Origin: Ardenticatenales bacterium
Lineage (GTDB): Bacteria > Chloroflexota > Anaerolineae > Ardenticatenales > Ardenticatenaceae
Length of the DNA: 6,573 nucleotides
Direction of reading: 5' to 3'
Assembly: GCA_013812995.1 (NCBI GenBank)
Contig: JACCSL010000260.1
Span: forward strand, 1-6,573
Part shown: positions 1 through 4,426 of the stretch, piece after piece
Position numbering within the stretch: position 1 is the stretch's first letter
How the letters are laid out: the number at the start of each line of letters is the position of its first letter
Position numbers and translations under genes: made by a program
Notes under the pieces: generated by a model
Database searches by the model: none
What the model saw: only the letters and a program-made list of their open reading frames with translations
What the model was told of the DNA's origin: nothing

Positions 1-1
1 G

Positions 2-81
2 GCCCTCTCCCCGGCCTTCGGCCGCCCCTCTCCCGAAATCGGGAGAGGGGACACGGAGCGAAGCGACGTGGGGGTGAGGGC
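2..81. repeat. GC-rich cloverleaf-like palindromic element (REP/MITE-like)
   Basis: Directly visible base pairing: bases 2-12 pair with 71-81 at 10 of 11 positions, enclosing three arms. Arm one is GGCC-TTC-GGCC (13-23). Arm two is a perfect 12-base inverted repeat (25-36 with 39-50, CCCCTCTCCCGA and its complement). Arm three is CACG...CGTG (52-55 with 67-70) with a small inner CG/CG pairing. The whole could extrude as a four-way junction in DNA or RNA. It lies about 70 bases past the purF stop codon, so it may stabilise or end the purF transcript, but there is no T-run and a classical intrinsic terminator is not supported. Elements of this composition are dispersed in many genomes; copy number here cannot be seen. 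The left end touches the window edge and may continue. Confidence 0.7.
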
Positions 82-132
82 GGCGGGTGGCACGCTTCCC
101 CTCTTCCAAACCACAAATTCCGTCAGAAGCAG

Positions 133-148
133 TTACGTTTTACGTTTT
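133..148. repeat. AT-rich CGTAAAA-type heptad repeat
   Basis: The plus strand carries TTACGTTTTACGTTTT, which is two tandem copies of the heptad ACGTTTT preceded by TT. It begins only a few bases beyond the purF stop codon. The 12-mer CGTAAAACGTAA on its complement also occurs at 4115-4126, so this belongs to the same repeat family as the inverted repeat at 4101-4184. No function is evident. Confidence 0.5.
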
Positions 149-153
149 GTCGT

Positions 154-1578
154 CTACCCGCAGCCGAACACGCCCTCAAACTGCTCCTTGTCCTGGATTT
201 CCAGCGTGACGGGGATCGGGTAGCTGCCCGTGAAGCAGGCGTTGCAGTAGCCGCCAGACTCGCCGATGGCCTGCATCATCCCGTCGATGGAGAGGTAGGC
301 CAGGGAATCGGCGTTGATGTGGCTGCGAATGCCTTCCAGGTTCTTTTGCGCCGCGATCAGCTCGGCCTGCGTTGCCATGTCCACGCCCATGAAGCAGGGG
401 AACATGATGGGCGGGCAGGCCACGCGCATGTGGACCTCCGTCGCCCCGCCCTCGCGCAGCAGTTGCACGAGCGGGCCGGAGGTGGTGCCCCGCACGATGG
501 AGTCGTCCACGATGACAACGCGCTTGCCCTGGAGGTTCGCGGGGAGGGGGTTGAACTTCATCGCCACGCTGGCGCGGCGCAACTGGTCGCTGGGTTGGAT
601 GAAGGTGCGGCCAATGTAGCGGTTCTTGATGAGCCCCTCCGTGTAGGGCAGCCCGCTCTCCTGTGCATAGCCAATGGCGTGCGGCGTACCAGAATCCGGG
701 ACCGGAACCACGATGTCGGCGTCGGCAGGGGCCTCGCGGGCCAACTGGCGGCCCAGGGCCTGGCGCACATGGTGGACACTCTTCGCGTCGATGATACTGT
801 CCGGACGCGCGAAGTAGATGTGCTCGAAGGTGCAGAGCGCACGCGGCTGCGCGGGCGCGCCCTGCGTGATCTCGTAGCCCTGCTTGTCGATGCGGACAAT
901 CTCGCCCGGAAGAATCTCGCGCACCATCGTCGCGCCTATCGTACTGAAGGCGCAGCTTTCCGAGGCCAGGAGATAGCCTTCCTCCAGTTTGCCCAGCACG
1001 AGCGGGCGGAAACCCCAGGGGTCGCGCACGCCGTAGATCGCCTCCTTGGTCAGGATGACCAGCGAGTAGGCTCCCTCGGCCTGCGCCATGAACATGCGGA
1101 TGCTGGCCTGCCAGTCGCTGCCACCCGAGCCTGCTAGCAGATGAACAATGATTTCCGTGTCGCTGGAGGAGCTGAGCCCGACGCCGCGCTGGAGGAGGTT
1201 GCGGCGCAGCATAGGCGCATTCGTCAGGTTGCCATTGTGGACAATCGCGAGCGGCCCCGCCAGTGTCTCAATAAGGTAGGGCTGCGCGTTGCGGAGCTGG
1301 TTGCTGCCCGTCGTGGAGTAGCGCGTGTGGCCGACGGCCATGTGTCCCAGCAGATGGCTCATGTTCTCCTCGTTGAAGACCTGCGCCACGAGCCCCATGC
1401 CCTTGTGAATGTGGGCCACGCGTCCATCGTAGGTGACGATGCCTGCCCCCTCCTGCCCGCGATGTTGCAGGGCGTAGAGCCCGAAGTAGGTGGTGCGGGC
1501 GACATCCAGCCCCGGCGCGAAGATACCGAAGATGCCGCATTCCTCTTTGGGACTATCATCCCACGGTGTGTTGACCAT
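154..1578 (-). CDS. purF: Amidophosphoribosyltransferase (PurF)
   Basis: Cytosolic enzyme of the first committed step of de novo purine synthesis: PRPP plus glutamine gives 5-phosphoribosylamine. At 474 residues it has full family length. The N-terminal Ntn glutaminase domain begins at Cys14 in EECGIFGIF, so a 13-residue propeptide is probably removed to expose the nucleophile. LQHRGQEGAGI (37-47), HTRYSTTGS (84-92) and HNGNLTN (114-120) follow. The phosphoribosyltransferase domain carries the PRPP loop VVIVDDSIVRGTTS (354-367). Cys249, Cys395, Cys445 and Cys448 (YCNAC) match the cysteines that hold the [4Fe-4S] cluster in the Bacillus-type enzyme, so this is the Fe-S class rather than the E. 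coli class. The start ATG has GGGAG six bases upstream (1585-1589). It is the last gene of the purK-purF unit. Identification is secure. Confidence 0.97.
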   Translation of the reverse strand: MVNTPWDDSPKEECGIFGIFAPGLDVARTTYFGLYALQHRGQEGAGIVTYDGRVAHIHKGMGLVAQVFNEENMSHLLGHMAVGHTRYSTTGSNQLRNAQPYLIETLAGPLAIVHNGNLTNAPMLRRNLLQRGVGLSSSSDTEIIVHLLAGSGGSDWQASIRMFMAQAEGAYSLVILTKEAIYGVRDPWGFRPLVLGKLEEGYLLASESCAFSTIGATMVREILPGEIVRIDKQGYEITQGAPAQPRALCTFEHIYFARPDSIIDAKSVHHVRQALGRQLAREAPADADIVVPVPDSGTPHAIGYAQESGLPYTEGLIKNRYIGRTFIQPSDQLRRASVAMKFNPLPANLQGKRVVIVDDSIVRGTTSGPLVQLLREGGATEVHMRVACPPIMFPCFMGVDMATQAELIAAQKNLEGIRSHINADSLAYLSIDGMMQAIGESGGYCNACFTGSYPIPVTLEIQDKEQFEGVFGCG

Positions 1579-1636
1579 CAGAAGCTCCCGTCTTGTGGAT
1601 TGTAATCAGTCAGACGCTGACCTCATGTGAAGCTCG

Positions 1637-1821
1637 CTAAATGTAAAAGTTGTACCACAGTAAACCAAATGCTTCATCGAAACTCACCATAGTATAGTAC
1701 TCAAAGTCATCGTGCGTCTCTAAATCCTGTTCGAGCTTGTCGAACATACCCGCCACCGTAAACTGCTCAGGAGAGCATATTTGTAGACTTTGAATAGGCT
1801 CTCGCCCTGCTCCTGGATCAT
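1637..1821 (-). pseudogene. Small purK-coupled gene, split by an apparent one-base frameshift
   Basis: Two short reading frames appear to form one small protein. The first starts at ATG 1821, whose ATGA overlaps the purK stop, and reads MIQEQGESLFKVYKYALLSS before running into a stop at 1720. The second, in the next frame, covers VAGMFDKLEQDLE and FDEAFGLLWYNFYI and stops at 1637. Adding one base near 1759 would join them as ALLSSL-x-VAGMFDK, giving a soluble, acidic, mostly helical protein of about 61 residues. As written, translation could instead start at the internal ATG 1747 and give 36 residues. I do not recognise a family. The ATGA overlap suggests it was translated with purK; it lies between purK and purF. 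The frameshift could be a real mutation, a sequencing error or recoding, but I see no classic slippery heptamer. Confidence 0.5.
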
Positions 1822-2969
1822 CTTCCGACCAGCGCCTCCCGCGCGGCGAGAACCCGCATGCGCGCCTCCTCGATAGTCGAGGCGAGCGCGGTGAGATGAC
1901 CCATCTTGCGCCCGGCGCGCGCCGACGCTTTGCCATAAAGATGAAGTTTCACCCCCGGATGCGTACAGGCAGCGGCCCAGTCCGGCTCGTCGTGCTCCCA
2001 GAGATGGCCCAGCAGGTTCGCCATCGCCGCCGGGCGCAGCAGCTCCGTGGAGCCCAGCGGTAGGCCGCAGACCGCGCGTAGCTGCTGCTCGAACTGGCTG
2101 GTGATACAGGCATCCAGGGTGAGATGGCCGGAGTTGTGGGGGCGCGGCGCGATCTCGTTGATGAAGAGTGTGCCATCCTCGCGCAGGAAAAACTCCACAC
2201 AGATGACGCCGACCGCATCGAGTTGCTCCAGAACTGCCCGCGTCAGAGCCACGGCCTGCTCTGTGCAGCCCGGCGGGACGCGCGCGGGGGCCAGCGAGAG
2301 GTCGAGGATGTGATTCCAGTGCAGGTTCTCGATGGTGCCGTAGTGGGCAAAGTCCCCCGCCACCCCGCGCGTCGCCACCACCGAGAGCTCGCGCTCGAAG
2401 GGAACAAAGGCTTCCAGAATTGCCTCCTGCTCGCCAACTGCCTCCCAGGCAGCCTCCGCCTCTTCCAGCGCAATAATCTTCCTCTGCCCCTTGCCATCAT
2501 AGCCGAAAGCAGTGGTTTTCAGTACCGCCGGGTAGCCCAGGTGGTCCAGTGCTCCGCGCAGCTCCTCCAGGGAGTGTATTGGGGCGAAGGGTGTCACGGG
2601 GAGGCCCGCGTCCTCCAGAAAGCACTTCTCGCGCAGGCGGTGCTGCGTGATATGAAGCACCCAGCTTCCGGGCCGCACCGGGACATACTCCGCCGCTGCC
2701 TCGACCGTGGCGAGGGGAATGTTTTCGAATTCCAGCGTGATGACATCGACGCCCAGGGCAAAAGCTCGTACCGCGTCCAACTCCTCGTAGGGCATGGCAA
2801 TTTCCAGGTCGGCCACCTGCCCGGTAGGCGAGTGGCGCTCCGGCGAGAAAACATGGACGCGATAGCCCATGCGCCGTGCCTCCAGCGCCAACATGCGCCC
2901 GAGTTGACCACTGCCCAGGATGCCGATGGTCGCGCCTGGCAAAATCGGTTGAAGCGGTGAGGGGCTCAT
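1818..2969 (-). CDS. purK: 5-(Carboxyamino)imidazole ribonucleotide synthase (PurK)
   Basis: Cytosolic ATP-grasp enzyme that converts AIR, ATP and bicarbonate to N5-carboxy-AIR, which PurE then isomerises. Its 383 residues match family length. It opens with the dinucleotide-like motif IGILGSGQLGRM (15-26; the family more often has GGGQLGRM). The ATP-grasp part shows LKTTAFGYDGKGQ (150-162), FVPFERELSVV (188-198) and the metal/ATP-binding stretch NEIAPRPHNSGH (271-282), followed by TSQFEQQLRAVCGLPLG (290-306) and the C-terminal RKMGHLTAL (354-362). The start ATG overlaps the stop of an upstream 37-codon ORF, and the stop overlaps the ATG of a downstream small ORF, both as ATGA. Its own AGGAGG lies 14 bases upstream, rather far. 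purE is not adjacent, so it must lie elsewhere if the pathway is complete. Confidence 0.96.
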   Translation of the reverse strand: MSPSPLQPILPGATIGILGSGQLGRMLALEARRMGYRVHVFSPERHSPTGQVADLEIAMPYEELDAVRAFALGVDVITLEFENIPLATVEAAAEYVPVRPGSWVLHITQHRLREKCFLEDAGLPVTPFAPIHSLEELRGALDHLGYPAVLKTTAFGYDGKGQRKIIALEEAEAAWEAVGEQEAILEAFVPFERELSVVATRGVAGDFAHYGTIENLHWNHILDLSLAPARVPPGCTEQAVALTRAVLEQLDAVGVICVEFFLREDGTLFINEIAPRPHNSGHLTLDACITSQFEQQLRAVCGLPLGSTELLRPAAMANLLGHLWEHDEPDWAAACTHPGVKLHLYGKASARAGRKMGHLTALASTIEEARMRVLAAREALVGR

Positions 2970-3079
2970 GCTGAAATCAGCGACCTCCTGTAAAAAGCCT
3001 TAATCGTGGAACCGATGTGCTCGACCTGCGGCCCGTGCGCGTCCTGGCAGAGCAGCACCACGCGGCAGGACAAACCCAT
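2966..3079 (-). CDS. Uncharacterised 37-residue ORF coupled to purK
   Basis: A 37-codon frame starts at ATG 3079 (MGLSCRVVLLCQDAHG) and ends (YRRSLISA) at a TGA that overlaps the purK ATG as ATGA. All of codons 3-22 end in G or C, as in the neighbouring real genes and unlike the AT-rich flank, which supports coding. A promoter-like pair lies just upstream and would place the transcript start at or near the A of the ATG, so the message could be leaderless. I recognise no domain; it does not resemble PurE, whose gene often precedes purK. It could be a small protein, a leader peptide that governs purK translation, or the remnant of a lost upstream gene. The plus strand of this G+C-rich patch is also open for a short way, so the call stays tentative. 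Confidence 0.35.
   Translation of the reverse strand: MGLSCRVVLLCQDAHGPQVEHIGSTIKAFYRRSLISA
2984..2989 (-). promoter_or_regulatory. Distant Shine-Dalgarno site of purK
   Basis: On the minus strand AGGAGG is a perfect Shine-Dalgarno core, but 14 bases separate it from the purK ATG, where 5-9 is usual. No in-frame start closer to it is visible. The site lies inside the last codons of the upstream 37-codon ORF, an arrangement that fits reinitiation or coupling at the ATGA junction. Confidence 0.45.
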
Positions 3080-3085
3080 TGACTT

Positions 3086-3116
3086 TGTATAGCATAATAT
3101 GCCAGGCTCACTGCAA
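3086..3116 (-). promoter_or_regulatory. Probable promoter of the purK-purF unit
   Basis: On the minus strand TTGCAG (3116-3111) is followed after 19 bases by TATACA (3091-3086), preceded by TG one base upstream, i.e. an extended -10 (TGCTATACA). A second -10-like TATTAT lies at 3099-3094. The spacing is long, but an extended -10 can compensate. The stretch is the AT-rich gap between the GvpU-like gene and the purine genes. The predicted transcript start is near 3079. Confidence 0.4.
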
Positions 3117-3176
3117 GTGTACAGCAATTTTCTTGTAGTAGGTGGTGCCTGGCTGCGCTTCGTGAGTATCGCCCCA

Positions 3177-3602
3177 TCAACCGAGATTCAGCATCTCTTC
3201 TGTCGACTCGCCGACAAAGGCAAAGCTTAGCACTGTATTGACATGGCCTCGCCAGAAGGGCACCGTCGTTTCTCCGCCCGGAAAACTGAGACGCGCATGA
3301 CTCAGGTGAACAAACTCCTCATGATCTTGGCTCGCCACCTCTTCGATGAAACGTGCGGTATCCTTACTCTTAGGGTTCTTGCTTAGTGCCTTGGTTAAGT
3401 TGTTCAACGTATTGGCTTGCTTACTAAACATTGCGGCGATCCCGCTCGCATAACGATCTGGATCCAGCACATCGCCTTCTACAATTACACCGTACTCCAG
3501 GTGAAGCACCAGGCGCACGCTGTACCCTTCTCTACGGGCCAGGCCCATCAGGTATCTTAGCAGGTGATCTGTCGGCACATCACGACTTGTTCTCTCATCC
3601 AT
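3177..3602 (-). CDS. GvpU-like protein (gas vesicle accessory family), orphan
   Basis: Small soluble protein of 141 residues with no signal peptide or membrane segment. Three parts resemble, from memory, the GvpU family. An N-terminal helix (DHLLRYLMGLARREG, 12-26) is followed by strands around LVLHLEYGVIVEGDVL (31-46). Then comes YASGIAAMF (51-59), matching the family's YF-GFA-F segment. A C-terminal block FVHLSHARLSFPGG...FWRGHVNTVLSFAFVG (97-131) matches the family's FIHLKNA...WRG...V-GF-LG pattern. The middle (60-95) is charged and helical. GGAGG lies eight bases before the ATG. In organisms with gas vesicles GvpU is an accessory factor; no gvpA or other gvp gene is in this window, so a vesicle role cannot be claimed. 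A plain DUF-like protein remains possible. Confidence 0.55.
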   Translation of the reverse strand: MDERTSRDVPTDHLLRYLMGLARREGYSVRLVLHLEYGVIVEGDVLDPDRYASGIAAMFSKQANTLNNLTKALSKNPKSKDTARFIEEVASQDHEEFVHLSHARLSFPGGETTVPFWRGHVNTVLSFAFVGESTEEMLNLG

Positions 3603-3738
3603 CCGTCAATCCTCCAAGAAGTCGAAGTTCATATCATGGATGCTTTCGCTTCCATCCGCCGCTGCGCTGCCACTCGCAGGGCAGCGGCATCGTAGAACAT
3701 GGTGGCTCACATGGAAAGAGCGTTGCCAGCCACACACG

Positions 3739-4068
3739 CTACCCCAGTGCACAGTTACCCATCCCCACACTGAAGTGAGCCTCACCCTTAAATTCGCTCT
3801 CCTCCTTGCGTAGAACAAATCTAGCCTGGATCGGGGCAACTGGCGAGAGGCCAGCCCAGTTATCAGTACTCCCTATGCTCTCGACCTGCATAGGATCAAA
3901 CAGCGGTAGAGGGACAGCACTCTCGGCTATTGCGATGGGAAGCAGCGTGCCTGCTACATCTACCTTGCGGACGAGAAACATCCCACTCATTGAGTGCTCA
4001 GCTACCAGGAGCGTATCCGTTTTTACGCCATACTGTAGGGGTGGTCGGGGTATAAGGTCAGGTAATAG
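3739..4068 (-). pseudogene. Decayed gene of unknown function
   Basis: The frame is open from 4068 to a TAG at 3739 and looks coding: YGVKTDTLLVAEHSMSGMF, then PLPLFDPMQVESIG, NWAGLSPVAPIQARF and FKGEAHFSVG. Protein-like sequence continues well upstream of the first ATG (3990), which has no Shine-Dalgarno site. The frame is closed upstream by a TAG at 4069-4071, beyond which it is open again (YDLINRRLTHQ). The 3' end breaks off soon after FSVG. A one-base shift near there enters a frame that runs to 3606 and ends in SIHDMNFDFLED, just before the ribosome site of the GvpU-like gene. This suggests loss of both ends through a nonsense change and a frameshift. I do not recognise the family with confidence. 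A shortened 83-residue product from ATG 3990 is the alternative. Confidence 0.45.
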
Positions 4069-4100
4069 CTACTGGTGCGTCAAGCGTCGATTGATGAGAT

Positions 4101-4184
4101 CGTAAAACGTAATGCGTAAAACGTAAACCGACCTCACTACCCCATACAGCGGACGAACCGAGCTCATTACGTTTTGCGTTTTAT
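4101..4184. repeat. AT-rich inverted repeat built of CGTAAAACG units
   Basis: The left part (4101-4127) contains two copies of CGTAAAACGTAA separated by TG. The right part (4165-4184) is the opposite orientation, CATTACGTTTTGCGTTTTAT. The 11-mer AAAACGTAATG (4104-4114) is perfectly complementary to 4165-4175, with 50 bases between. The same heptad occurs next to the purF stop (133-148). The element lies between two truncated genes: the minus-strand remnant runs up to its left edge and the plus-strand remnant starts at its right edge. It could be a miniature mobile element or a simple expanding repeat; no target-site duplication is clear. Confidence 0.55.
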
Positions 4185-4186
4185 CA

Positions 4187-4363
4187 ACCCTTCGCGATGT
4201 TCTTATCTATCACCTCATCCCTGACAGACCACTAGAGGCCATCAAGGTGCTGTGTCTTGTGCTTCACCATCCGGTGACCTGGTACGAGGATCAAGAGAAT
4301 GCTCGGCAATGGCTGGCAGAGCTTTGCGCAGGGATAGACCCAGCCATTTCATCCGCAGCCTAG
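4187..4363 (+). pseudogene. C-terminal remnant of a TPR-type transcriptional regulator
   Basis: In this plus-strand frame a protein-like tail reads LRDVLIYHLIPDRPLEAIKV, then LCLVLHHPVTWYE and ARQWLAELCAGIDP, ending at TAG 4361-4363. From memory this matches the C-terminal end of the long ATPase/TPR regulators of Chloroflexota, where the pattern is roughly ALRLLALVLHHPAS, then about ten residues, RLLAELEAELPP. The frame has no start codon of its own and opens out of the AT-rich inverted repeat, so everything before this tail has been lost. It lies tail-to-tail with the larger TPR gene at 4427-6573, with 63 bases between the stop codons. Too short to be functional. The reading of the family is moderately sure; a chance ORF is the alternative. 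Confidence 0.5.
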
Positions 4364-4426
4364 GCGCGGGGGCGCAGCCTCACGTTGGAAAATGCGGTAG
4401 CCGCTCTGTTAGAACCAATTGCAAAA

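Noticed and set aside
319..1137. 272-residue plus-strand ORF
   Set aside because: Antisense shadow of purF; composition is rich in Arg, Ala and His with no motif, as expected opposite a GC-rich gene.
1609..1621. GTCAG-ACG-CTGAC hairpin before purF as an attenuator
   Set aside because: Five-base stem with no alternative pairing or T-run; likely by chance.
2124..2960. 278-residue plus-strand ORF
   Set aside because: Antisense shadow of purK, whose motifs on the minus strand are unmistakable.
2966..3079. The 37-codon ORF as a PurE remnant
   Set aside because: It lacks the PurE signatures (MGS-SD and SAHR) and its C-terminus does not resemble PurE.
4394..4404. GCGG-TAG-CCGC hairpin followed on the minus strand by ATTTT as a terminator
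   Set aside because: Only a four-base stem and a short T-run; too weak to call.
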